DNA from: an uncultured Prevotellaceae bacterium | Lineage (GTDB): Bacteria; Bacteroidota; Bacteroidia; Bacteroidales; Bacteroidaceae | Direction of reading: 5' to 3' | Length of the DNA: 64,000 bases | NCBI GenBank assembly: GCA_947168395.1 | Contig: CAMVLT010000010.1 | Location: 24,909-88,908 of the forward strand | Shown here: piece after piece, positions 6,801-14,302 of the stretch | Layout of the letters: each line of letters opens with the position of its first letter | How positions within the stretch are numbered: the first letter of the stretch is position 1 | Notes under the pieces: model-generated | What the model saw: the letters and a program-made list of their open reading frames with translations, nothing else | Database searches by the model: none | What the model was told of the DNA's origin: nothing | Position numbers and translations under genes: made by a program

Positions 6801-9597
6801 TTCCATAATACTTTGAAGATTTCTTGATGCCATTGAATTCACTCATGGCAATACCATCCTCAAGTATATAAAATTCCTTATCCTGATTCAAAATGACTGC
6901 TACTTCTATTTCACCATCAAGCTGTGGTACTATTGTATAGAATGTACCACCTCTTTGATTACCATTAACATTATTACCATCTGTGCAATAAGTATAACCA
7001 CTTAAGTTCGCTTCTTTTGTTGTGAAATCCAAATAATGGTCTGAATCTGTATTACCCGATGGCCTTGCCTCACCAAATGTCAAATTGGCAACAAGTGTCC
7101 CGCCATCGTTTACAGCAACCGTTGTACCAGATATCTTTGTCGTATTATCAATGGCATACGTGACGGTATGAGTCACACCAGAGAAAGGTCTATAAGTAGT
7201 AGTTGTTCCACTCGTTAAATCGGCATCAACTAATACTACACTATTGTTAACAGCGGTTCCATCAGATTTTACACGTTTAACGCCACGGATGGTCAAATCT
7301 CCGTCAATAACGGGTTCAAACACATAATATGTACCAGCCGTAGGCCTCATTCTGGTAACTCCACTCTCAAGCGTCGGTGTATAGCTCATGTGCTGTATAC
7401 CATCTGCATCAAGTATCATTGATGAATGGTAATTATTGACATTGCTAAAGTCTCGTACCAAAGCAATATTGCTGCCGTTACCGAACTTCATGGTAATGAA
7501 CGGTACGGAAGTAAATGTTGTGGCATTGACTGCCACCACACCTACATTGTCTTTATTATTATAAGGGTTATTCAGCGGGAACTCTGCTGTGTCGTCACTT
7601 GTAGCTATGAACAGGGCATCATCGGCTCTGACAAGAATGTTGTAAGAAGCCGTATATGGCGTACCACCAATAACCGCCGTGGCCGTGATCGTTACATTAC
7701 CAGGACGGATAAACATAATGTCACTCGGTCCGCCGTCTTCACTGCCTGTTTTGGCAATCGTTTCGTCGCTACTGCTATAGGTAACGCCAATACCAGCAGG
7801 CTGCGTAATGAGAGTTGGTTCCGTGAAGTTTAAGTCGGTTAGTTCATACGTAGTAGAATTTGGACTGAATGTCATAGCAGGACTACCCTCACGCTGAATC
7901 CTAACGTGCTCTATGTATGTGCCATTAGAAACGCCAATCTTTACATAGCCATCAGAAGTTACAATATAATCTGCATTATTCGTAATAGCAGAACCTAAGC
8001 CCACATCCTCATACTTTCCCGTCCCAACATTGTATTGGCACATATTAAGTGAAGAAGCAGTACACGTTCCATTGCTATATGTTATCGTGATTTTGTCTCC
8101 ATTGTGCAAGTCCTTAATATGGAAGTCATCAGTTTTTCCTGTATTATTGAAAAAACCACTATTGCTACTGTGCTTTGAAAGATACCATCCCCAACTAACA
8201 ACACCAAACAATTTATCACCTCCATGCGTATTGTCAGAGGTAAATTTCCAGTCATCAAAGTTCATTACTGTAACAGTAATACCTACATCGTTATCAAAGT
8301 AGCTTACATCCCAACTTGGATTATAATCTCCTTCTCCTTTCACTACCCAATTACCACTTTCTAAATGCGAAAAATTTTGGAAATCATAGTCCTTAGTTGC
8401 TGTCGTTATGGATGCAACCGTTAAGTTATATGAAGCCTCAGTTGCAGATGCTCCATTTACAGTAAGGTTTGCTTTAATTGTTGTATTTCCTGCTCCTACT
8501 GCCGTTACTCGGCCATAAGCATCAACAGTGGCAACGCCAGGATTAGTACTTGAATAGACTGGGGTAGCTTTGGTTGGGGTCGTACTGACTGTAGTCTGGA
8601 AATACTCGCCTACCGTCATTTCTGTGTCAGTAGACGTAAAGGAAACGGCAGGTGTTAAATTTGTCTCACGGGTTATCTCTACGGAATAAATAGTCAGGTA
8701 TCTTGGAATGTTAAGGGTCAGCGTCCCGTCAGATGTGACATAATAGGGCGCATCAGAAACAACGGTGGAGTTTGCCGTCATAAATTCACCACTGCTATTT
8801 TTTGCGTTTGTCGTATTAAAAGAGGCGGAAGAACCAGAATAACTGACCACCACCTGATCGCCATTATACAGGTTCTTAATATGGAATTGACGGGTACCAC
8901 TTGTGCCGTTGTAGTAACCATTCTGATTGAAACTCCAACTTCCTGTTCCACCGCCTCCTCCTTCGAATCTTGGATCCAAAGATGATGCACCAGCAAAATC
9001 ATAGAAAGAAACATTACAATTCGTAGTCGTAGCTTCAGTAATTTCCAGATGTGAGTTGTCAACTGACAATTTGGCCGTACAAGAATAATTCTCTGAACTA
9101 CGTAGTATTTTTAACGTTTCATTATAAGTACGCCCATTGTTGGTAGCTGTAACCTTTATTATTATATGCACATAGCCACCAGACACAACAGTACTGATAT
9201 CCATTGAGACATGGGCACCATTCATGTCATCATAAAAATATCCCCAATCAATGTTACTACTATATGATTCGTACCACCATGCGCCTGTTGTGTTGTTTTT
9301 ATTATAATCTGTATTACCCATCCACCACCAATCGTCAGCACGCAATATTACATCGTTACCTGATATCGGTGAAACCACCAACACCCAGTTGTTCCACGTA
9401 TCACCTCCAACTTTGTTGTAGTTGATAAATTCCAAATGCAGTTTTTGATTCTGCCCTAATGAGTACTCCTGATAAGCACCAAGATATCCTGTAGTATTAT
9501 CTGAGTTACCAATGGGTATATTATCTGCCCACGCGCCATTCACTCCTCCCACCATCATGGCGAGGAATACCAAAAAGAATTTCAGTTTTGTTTTCAT
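3871..9597 (-). CDS. Large secreted Ig-like (Big_2) protein, 1908 aa
   Basis: The protein has a clear signal peptide (MKTKLKFFLVFLAMMVGGV..GAWA) and repeated bacterial Ig-like modules, for instance VTVSEYF-like segments followed by YSSTNPGVATVDAYGRVTA, and a second with YSSSDETIAKT and PGNVTITATA. Ser/Thr/Asn-rich beta segments fill the rest. The end (YTLQGVRI..GKGLYIRNGRKVYVK) is the C-terminal motif shared by five proteins here. The ORF opens at 9657, but the promoter (-7 at 9667-9675) puts the RNA start there, so the ATG at 9597, directly before the signal peptide, is chosen. Probably a surface or secreted adhesion-type protein; no catalytic motif seen. Confidence 0.8.
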   Translation of the reverse strand: MKTKLKFFLVFLAMMVGGVNGAWADNIPIGNSDNTTGYLGAYQEYSLGQNQKLHLEFINYNKVGGDTWNNWVLVVSPISGNDVILRADDWWWMGNTDYNKNNTTGAWWYESYSSNIDWGYFYDDMNGAHVSMDISTVVSGGYVHIIIKVTATNNGRTYNETLKILRSSENYSCTAKLSVDNSHLEITEATTTNCNVSFYDFAGASSLDPRFEGGGGGTGSWSFNQNGYYNGTSGTRQFHIKNLYNGDQVVVSYSGSSASFNTTNAKNSSGEFMTANSTVVSDAPYYVTSDGTLTLNIPRYLTIYSVEITRETNLTPAVSFTSTDTEMTVGEYFQTTVSTTPTKATPVYSSTNPGVATVDAYGRVTAVGAGNTTIKANLTVNGASATEASYNLTVASITTATKDYDFQNFSHLESGNWVVKGEGDYNPSWDVSYFDNDVGITVTVMNFDDWKFTSDNTHGGDKLFGVVSWGWYLSKHSSNSGFFNNTGKTDDFHIKDLHNGDKITITYSNGTCTASSLNMCQYNVGTGKYEDVGLGSAITNNADYIVTSDGYVKIGVSNGTYIEHVRIQREGSPAMTFSPNSTTYELTDLNFTEPTLITQPAGIGVTYSSSDETIAKTGSEDGGPSDIMFIRPGNVTITATAVIGGTPYTASYNILVRADDALFIATSDDTAEFPLNNPYNNKDNVGVVAVNATTFTSVPFITMKFGNGSNIALVRDFSNVNNYHSSMILDADGIQHMSYTPTLESGVTRMRPTAGTYYVFEPVIDGDLTIRGVKRVKSDGTAVNNSVVLVDADLTSGTTTTYRPFSGVTHTVTYAIDNTTKISGTTVAVNDGGTLVANLTFGEARPSGNTDSDHYLDFTTKEANLSGYTYCTDGNNVNGNQRGGTFYTIVPQLDGEIEVAVILNQDKEFYILEDGIAMSEFNGIKKSSKYYGTFTFDVKANKSYKIFCSGSKLGFYGFKFTNDKTYTSYPIVKELEFTGNQAKDDEYQKISLRAGHTYYLYGNNNLTNGSERQVFYLHGFTYSTNFAFANKAVVIGSTGTSASEVTHIAVASGATTVNYQQQVGNHSSGVTYSMRFKGNDGSDIDKNSMINSETGAITGIPLSEPGTYIVTATYSTYKTYYAITVPYTVPSGSTNRITWKFNDASEIESKEELNKNATDWKTYYKVRLYDNQTRALTYINVPVRSNGIGINGDNARYIDKTAGLLFKANAQNFGTTTAEPSGVSTLEAKLTHDPTSLTDNHYVTISNGTSMTIPNLKAGQYVRVKWSRYSENKGDLMAVSNLNDLNNNSINTTFTIGAGGRVSDKGGTGYHEFIVAADGDVTFTLSQDGWANIYEVDVANVFIPTDLRLQTVDATASAGSRGSALAFIHKKDHGDDIVEEYSTAYGRILSQSNTSITYRIKDGTRTGTLNSTNCTIGGDNKTLTVHGGNTSGTTSGHGRFTVVQEGKVRASNGTDYLLDKNEYVIKVYEYGYNQQTYPHTWNMKHVTTDTGNATVSNLTTDAGLTGGDETHNSYWLASNNNKDFTLKIGNPENLMSWNYKSTINQTDGNAIPELDGLGIIPQDLTSSEDNSVTFKAGDGGQGLQIGAKNNTIVVPSVATGQKVYVAATGDGTVKISGAESPLSATRTVSDVKVYEIAGSSSDVELVFNNMTINQVAVSVDTKEITDAGFATEARNYPLDFTLASTFGVNSDISGAIQTAYIITGVDGTNVTKQPVDYAHTGEGVMMGSGVTTDNSNWALFTTDVDRSTSSISENLLKGVTTTGVTVGQTSGSGSDLRYNYILAKGGYNVTMENGTPTAGTTVSGLGYYLLFKSGTVVEGSTYTDQELYPNSAYLQLPSALAVHQGLEGSSSARAVFFIDFDGDQTDIQMPMAGMQEMENDAYYTLQGVRIDNPGKGLYIRNGRKVYVK

Positions 9598-9666
9598 CAT
9601 TATGTTATTATCGTTATTGTCAGTTGTTGTTCCCAAATAGTTGGCCATTATGCACAAATTTGGGCT

Positions 9667-9675
9667 GCAAAGTTA
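9667..9675 (-). promoter_or_regulatory. -7 promoter element for the large Ig-like gene
   Basis: TAACTTTGC on the minus strand, with TTG about 20 bases upstream. It excludes the in-frame Met at 9657 as a useful start. Confidence 0.55.
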
Positions 9676-9861
9676 CATATTTCTATTTATATAAACAACT
9701 TTTCTGAGCCAAATTTCATTAAATGGCTGAAATATAGACATAAATGAGACAAAAAACGCACAACAAACGACTACGAATTTCACGAATTATTCGAATTATC
9801 TCTGGTACGCAAAGACGCGAAGGCGCAAAGGTGAGTGTTTGATGCAGGCGAATTTGGATGA

Positions 9862-9904
9862 CCCCTAAAGACCCCCTCTGGCTCCCCCTGTTTAGGGGGA
9901 GGAT
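9862..9904. repeat. GC-rich dispersed palindrome
   Basis: The sequence ccccctctggctccccctgt followed by ttagggggagga recurs almost unchanged at 11751-11802. The surrounding gap 9676-9929 is otherwise AT-rich, with short simple motifs and no ORF I can support. Confidence 0.7.
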
Positions 9905-9929
9905 TTTGTTACTACTTTGATTTACACTG

Positions 9930-10280
9930 CTACATAGCTAACAGGTAATCAGATAAGCTTTCCATGTCCTTGAACTTATACATTTTAGCGTTGCCGACGC
10001 CTCGCTTACGTTCACGGTTGCGCCCCTCGGCAACCTTTGTCATCATAGACTCCACATCTTCGTTGCGGTTTTCGAAACTGAAATGAACGGTCTTCATGTC
10101 ATCTATGATATTGCAGATTTCATCGGCAAAAGAACGAGACATAAAGCCAATCTGCTCAAAGTCAAGAACAACCTCATCAGCATTGTTATTGATAGTCGAA
10201 CGGAGTTCCGAGGCTCGCGACCTGGTATAAAGGTCTGCATTATAAATATCCTTCAATCTAATTATCTGCTTCATCTTCAA
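9930..10280 (-). CDS. STAS-like domain protein (DUF4325 type)
   Basis: This 116-residue protein has the segment VVLDFEQIGFMSRSFADEICNII, typical of STAS-like DUF4325 proteins (a strand with hydrophobic-D-F, then S-F-A-D-E-I at the helix start). STAS domains often act as protein-protein switches, as in anti-anti-sigma factors. It starts 12 bases after the end of the HATPase gene and is surely cotranscribed. Known: DUF4325 proteins are often paired with GHKL ATPases. Inferred: the pair forms a kinase/partner switch. It contains neither the classic SpoIIAA Ser motif nor an obvious phosphorylation site. An internal start at the second Met (10274) is possible. Confidence 0.75.
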   Translation of the reverse strand: MKMKQIIRLKDIYNADLYTRSRASELRSTINNNADEVVLDFEQIGFMSRSFADEICNIIDDMKTVHFSFENRNEDVESMMTKVAEGRNRERKRGVGNAKMYKFKDMESLSDYLLAM

Positions 10281-10292
10281 ATCTGTAATTAT

Positions 10293-11201
10293 TTATTCCA
10301 AATAGTCTATATAGTTAAAGTCTTCTGGCAAGTTCACAGGAATACGCATAAGAATAACGGTTCCTTTCCAGTTGAACAAGTCCTTCAAGTCAATATAGTC
10401 ATTGGCCCCATTCTCATAACGGTGGAATGCTCCACCTGACATCATGAAGAAAGCTCCTTTCATACCAACGACGAGCATCTCCTTTGATGTAGAAATGCCA
10501 TAGCCTCTATTCTCGGCCTCTGGGCGATTTTTGGTTGAATATCCTTCATTTGCCAATTTCAGTGCCTCAACCTCATGATCGTCGATTTCTTCTTGATATA
10601 ATCCTGCATTCTTGAAACTGTTGAAAATGGTGACTCCTGTATCGGCAATGCATAGGTCTATCATACCTTCCTGTTCGAGATATTGTGAAAAGACATATCC
10701 ATTTTTGCTGTGAGAATGTTCATAAATATTATCCAACAACTCACTGATGAGATAGCTTAATGATGAGCCACCACCCCGTCCTATATTAGTCTGCTTTGTA
10801 ATGATATGCTGCATAATGGATCCAAAAGAATCTTTATTGGCATCCGTCATGGCGAAACTACAAAGGGGAATATAGGTTCTGTCAAGATACTGAGCCATAA
10901 CGGCTTCTATATCTTCACGGCTGTCTCTGTCAAAGTGTAACATACGGTCGAAACAGATGCTGTTCAGATATGACTGCAAGCGAAGTGACATATTGACACA
11001 TTCAATGTTTCTGCCAGACGTGTTCTTGTATATTGCCAATGGAGCCAGAAAGAATGGATGCAAAGTAGTAACACCTGTGAAATCCCACAGCACAGCTTCA
11101 CTCGCCTCCGTTTCAGCAATAACCTTTATAAGATAGTTAAAGCTGAAACCGATGCGAACCTCCCCGGCTATATTGGGTATCTTCACAATTCTCTTTTCCA
11201 T
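10293..11201 (-). CDS. GHKL-type ATPase paired with STAS-like protein
   Basis: The 302-residue product has an ATP-binding fold in its C-terminal half: LISELLDNIYEHSHSKNG (N box), CIADTGVTIF (G1, DxGxx), and NRGYGISTSKEMLV (G2), then KGTVILMRIPV. The N-terminal half is a FTGVTTLHPFFLAPLAI-like STAS-type segment. There is no H box, membrane helix or receiver. This resembles anti-sigma-type protein kinases, or GHKL ATPases of defence and stress switches, rather than a two-component kinase. The ORF opens at 11255, but that Met is upstream of the -7 element (11224-11232), so the ATG at 11201 is chosen. Confidence 0.75.
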   Translation of the reverse strand: MEKRIVKIPNIAGEVRIGFSFNYLIKVIAETEASEAVLWDFTGVTTLHPFFLAPLAIYKNTSGRNIECVNMSLRLQSYLNSICFDRMLHFDRDSREDIEAVMAQYLDRTYIPLCSFAMTDANKDSFGSIMQHIITKQTNIGRGGGSSLSYLISELLDNIYEHSHSKNGYVFSQYLEQEGMIDLCIADTGVTIFNSFKNAGLYQEEIDDHEVEALKLANEGYSTKNRPEAENRGYGISTSKEMLVVGMKGAFFMMSGGAFHRYENGANDYIDLKDLFNWKGTVILMRIPVNLPEDFNYIDYLE

Positions 11202-11223
11202 AGAACAACTATTGTTATCAGGT

Positions 11224-11256
11224 GCAAAGTTACAAACAAAAAATGAAACTGCCAAA
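11224..11256 (-). promoter_or_regulatory. Promoter of the GHKL/STAS-like operon
   Basis: TAACTTTGC (11224-11232) with TTTG 20 bases upstream on the minus strand. It fixes the start of the GHKL gene at 11201. Confidence 0.65.
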
Positions 11257-11427
11257 CTTTAGGTCTTTTTTATCGAATTGCAAATTCTTACAGGTTATAA
11301 TGGACAAAAATCTTCGAAAATCTAACACAAATCTTTCACTTTTTTTTTGTGGATTTTTGTAGATTTTTGTTCTTAAAGATACTGGGACTGATAGTTTCGT
11401 TTGTACATAGTATTTTTAAAAAATATG

Positions 11428-11540
11428 GTCACTTTGTCACTTCTTTAGCTAATATATTGTTTTTTAATTGGTTAAATGTGAAAGGTGGTAGTCTTAGTTG
11501 TCACTTTCTGTCACTATTTGAAAAGTGACAAAATGGTGAC
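11428..11540. repeat. Cluster of GTCAC/GTGAC half-sites in a gene-free gap
   Basis: Six GTCAC or GTGAC words stand as three spaced pairs: GTCACTTTGTCAC (11428), GTCACTTTCTGTCAC (11500) and GTGACAAAATGGTGAC (11525). The second and third face each other as an inverted repeat. They lie 170-310 bases upstream of the GHKL/STAS-like promoter. They could bind a regulator; no gene is visible in 11257-11850. Confidence 0.5.
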
Positions 11541-11682
11541 AGTATAGTGATGGATAAAAAGTCTGTAAATCGCTGATTATCAATTGATGTTTTCTGAATA
11601 GTGATGGTGATAGTGGTTTTTAAACATTTTCTTGAGGGAAGTGTGGAGAAGTTGGGGTCTTTTGATGATAAATCGGGTCTCG

Positions 11683-11830
11683 GGGTTTACCGTAAGTAAA
11701 CTGGGAGTTTACCCTAGGTAAACCCTGGGTTTACCCTACTTAAACCTATAGACCCCCTCTGGCTCCAGCCAGACCCCCTCCGGCTCCCCCTGTTTAGGGG
11801 GAGAGATTGGGGGGAGAGATTGAGGGAAGG
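11683..11830. repeat. GTTTACC palindromes and GC-rich repeat block
   Basis: Four variants of GTTTACC(C)TA-x-GTAAAC occur within 64 bases (11683-11746), including the palindrome GTTTACCCTAGGTAAAC. They are followed by two copies of the gaccccctctggctcc repeat ending in tttagggggagaga. The first family recurs at 44849-44912 and the second at 9862-9904. The block lies just past the end of the GNAT gene. Confidence 0.75.
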
Positions 11831-11850
11831 GTGAGGTGAAGAGGTGAAGG

Positions 11851-13005
11851 TTATAGGGCTTTTTTGTAGCAGCGGCGGCGCTTGTGCTGTTCGTTCTCTA
11901 AGTACTGCCACTGTGCTTGGACGGCGGTGTTACTCTCCATGTGAACGTGGGTTTCGCCCCACTTGAAGCCGTACTTCTGATAGATAGGGATGAGGGTGTA
12001 GAAAAGAAGGGCGTTGGCACCCTTTGAACGGTATTCGGGCAGGACACCGATGAGGAGGCAGTCGACGATGTCGGTCTTCTTCAGATAGAGGGCTTTGAAG
12101 AGGTGCCACCAGCCGAAGGGCAACAAGCGACCCTTGCGGCACTTCTGGAGGGCACGGGTCAACGAAGGGATGCTGATGCCGACGCCAATAACATCGTGAT
12201 TGGGCGTGTTCCAGTCCTCGATGACGCAGAGCATGTCCATCGAGAAGAACTTGAAGTACTCTTTCACGTAGGTATCTATCTGGCGATCAGTCATTTGCGA
12301 ATATCCGTAGAGGTTGCCGAAGGTCTTGTTCACCACCTCCAGCACCTTGCGGCCGTAGCCTTCGGGGCCGAACACCTGGCTGCGCTTCAGCTGAGGGCAA
12401 TGCAGGTTGTAACGCTTCTGGACCATCTGCGCCACCTTCGAGAATTTCTCGGGCATATCGCCCTTGGGTACGAAGGCTTTATACTCCACGTAGTCGTTGT
12501 CCTTCTCGTACCCCTCCATCTGCTCCATCAATTTGGGGTAGTACTCATAGTTGTAGATGGTGGCCATAGTACCTAACTGGTCGAATCCCTTGATAAGCAT
12601 ACCCTCAGGATCCATATCGGTGAAGCCGAGGGGGCCAATAATTTCGGTCATGCCTTTTTGGCGTCCGTAGTCCTCGACGGCTCCAAGAAGTGCCCGCATC
12701 ACTTCGGCATCGTCCACCAGGTCAATCCATCCGAATCGCACAGCCTTTCGCTGCCACTGCTCGTTGTAGCGGTGGTTGATGATGGCGGCGACACGTCCCA
12801 CAAGCCGTCCGTCACGATAGGCCATGTAGTATTCAGCCTCACAAAATTCGAAGGCCGCGTTCTGGTCCTTGCTCAAGGTGTGCAGTTCGTCGCTGTACAG
12901 ATTTGGCGCATCGAACTTGTTGCCTTTATACAATTCGTAATGCAACTCAATGAAAGCCTTCAAATCTTTCTTAGTTTCCACCTTTTTAATGTCAACTGAT
13001 GCCAT
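11851..13005 (-). CDS. GNAT-like N-acetyltransferase (Bacteroidales 380-aa type)
   Basis: The 384-residue cytoplasmic protein resembles the long Bacteroidales proteins annotated as N-acetyltransferases. It has an N-terminal half with GRVAAIINHRYNEQ and FGWIDLVDD and a C-terminal GNAT-like fold (LIGVLPEYRSKGANALLF, the acetyl-CoA-binding Q/RxxGxx-like segment, then WGETHVHMESN). The substrate is unknown. The promoter TATCTTTGC (13045-13053) lies 40 bases upstream of the ATG. The last residues (ENEQHKRRRCYKKAL) are strongly basic. It is transcribed alone, divergent from ompA. Confidence 0.75.
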   Translation of the reverse strand: MASVDIKKVETKKDLKAFIELHYELYKGNKFDAPNLYSDELHTLSKDQNAAFEFCEAEYYMAYRDGRLVGRVAAIINHRYNEQWQRKAVRFGWIDLVDDAEVMRALLGAVEDYGRQKGMTEIIGPLGFTDMDPEGMLIKGFDQLGTMATIYNYEYYPKLMEQMEGYEKDNDYVEYKAFVPKGDMPEKFSKVAQMVQKRYNLHCPQLKRSQVFGPEGYGRKVLEVVNKTFGNLYGYSQMTDRQIDTYVKEYFKFFSMDMLCVIEDWNTPNHDVIGVGISIPSLTRALQKCRKGRLLPFGWWHLFKALYLKKTDIVDCLLIGVLPEYRSKGANALLFYTLIPIYQKYGFKWGETHVHMESNTAVQAQWQYLENEQHKRRRCYKKAL

Positions 13006-13044
13006 AATCTACTCCTAATTTAGTCCATTTTACCCAAATATGTG

Positions 13045-13116
13045 GCAAAGATACACATATTTATTAAAAAAAAGAAAGAATTATTTGGATTTTTCAATAA
13101 GTTAAGCTACTTTTGC
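13045..13116. promoter_or_regulatory. Divergent promoters of GNAT (-) and OmpA (+) genes
   Basis: Minus strand: TATCTTTGC at 13045-13053. Plus strand: TACTTTTGC at 13108-13116, 43 bases before the OmpA ATG. Confidence 0.55.
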
Positions 13117-13158
13117 AGGCAAAAGCAGATAATTATTTATAACTAATTGCAATTAAGT

Positions 13159-14295
13159 ATGAAGAAAACTCTATTCCTTGCAGCATTTTCGCTGCTCATG
13201 TCCAATGCCGTGATGGCACAAGACTGTTGTGCCGATGGCGGTAAACTCAAGTCCTACAGCTTCGTTGAAGTTCAGGGAGGCTTGGAGTGGACAACGACCG
13301 ATGCCAAGATTGACAAGCTGCTCATGCCCATCGGTGCCGTTTCGGTAGGTCATTACTTTACGCCTGTTGTCGGAGCACGTCTTCACGTGTCGGGCATTCA
13401 GGCCAAAGGCCGTTTCGAGAGTATGGACAAAGACTACAAGTGGAACTTTATCACCACTAACGCCGACGTCCTCATCAACCTCACCAACCTGTTCAGCAAG
13501 AACTACAGCCATCCGCTGAACCTCATCTTCGTGGGAGGTATCGGTCTGTCGAACGCCTGGAAGAACGACGACATGAAGGAGATTGTGAACAACAATCCCA
13601 ACATGGCTCCCCTTGCATGGACCAGCAAAAACCGCTTGAGCCACAACCTGCGTGCCGGTCTGCGCTTAGAGACGAACGTCACGAAGCCCATCGGCGTTTC
13701 GTTGGAGTTTGATGCCAACAGCATGGACGACCGCTTCAACAGCAAGACCAACGACGCCGACGACTGGATGATCAGCGGCATGATTGGCCTGAGCTACCGT
13801 TTCGGCTACAAGAAGGAGTGTTGCAAGAAGGTGGAACCCGTCAAGGAGCCAGAGCCCATCCCCGTTGTTGAGCCTGCACCCGTTCCCGTTGTGGAGAAGA
13901 AGCTGGTGAAGAAGGTGATTGAGAAGGAACAGGCTGTGAAGCTGCACAAGGAAGTGTTCTACGCTATCCGTGTGAGTGCCAACGAGACGCCGAGTGCCAT
14001 TATGGAGCAGGTAGCCAACTTCATTAAGGAGAACAAGAACACCAAGGTGAGCATCGTTGGCTACGCCGACAAGGGTACCGGTAATCCTACCATCAACAAG
14101 AAGTATGCTGCCAACCGTGCCAACCAGTTCAAGGACGACCTTGTGAAGCGTTATGGCGTTGATCCCAGCATCATCACTACCGACTCAAAGGGTGACACCG
14201 TTCAGCCGTTTGCCGAGAACGACAAGAACCGTTGCGTCATCATTGACGCCGAGGGCATCCGTGTCATTAAAGAGACTATTGAGGTAGAGGAATAA
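13159..14295 (+). CDS. OmpA-family outer membrane protein
   Basis: The protein is 378 residues. A signal peptide (MKKTLFLAAFSLLMSNAVMAQ) is followed by an eight-strand-type beta-barrel region (about 25-225, ending GLSYRFGYKKE). A proline-rich linker with alternating EP and VP (about 228-250) leads to a C-terminal OmpA peptidoglycan-binding domain (about 265-365; VSIVGYADKGTGN, NKKYAANRANQFKDDL, NRCVIID). It anchors the outer membrane to peptidoglycan. The frame extends to a TTG at 13147, but the ATG at 13159 begins the signal peptide. It converges on the methyltransferase gene with a seven-base gap. Confidence 0.9.
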   Translation: MKKTLFLAAFSLLMSNAVMAQDCCADGGKLKSYSFVEVQGGLEWTTTDAKIDKLLMPIGAVSVGHYFTPVVGARLHVSGIQAKGRFESMDKDYKWNFITTNADVLINLTNLFSKNYSHPLNLIFVGGIGLSNAWKNDDMKEIVNNNPNMAPLAWTSKNRLSHNLRAGLRLETNVTKPIGVSLEFDANSMDDRFNSKTNDADDWMISGMIGLSYRFGYKKECCKKVEPVKEPEPIPVVEPAPVPVVEKKLVKKVIEKEQAVKLHKEVFYAIRVSANETPSAIMEQVANFIKENKNTKVSIVGYADKGTGNPTINKKYAANRANQFKDDLVKRYGVDPSIITTDSKGDTVQPFAENDKNRCVIIDAEGIRVIKETIEVEE

Positions 14296-14302
14296 CAGCA
14301 TT

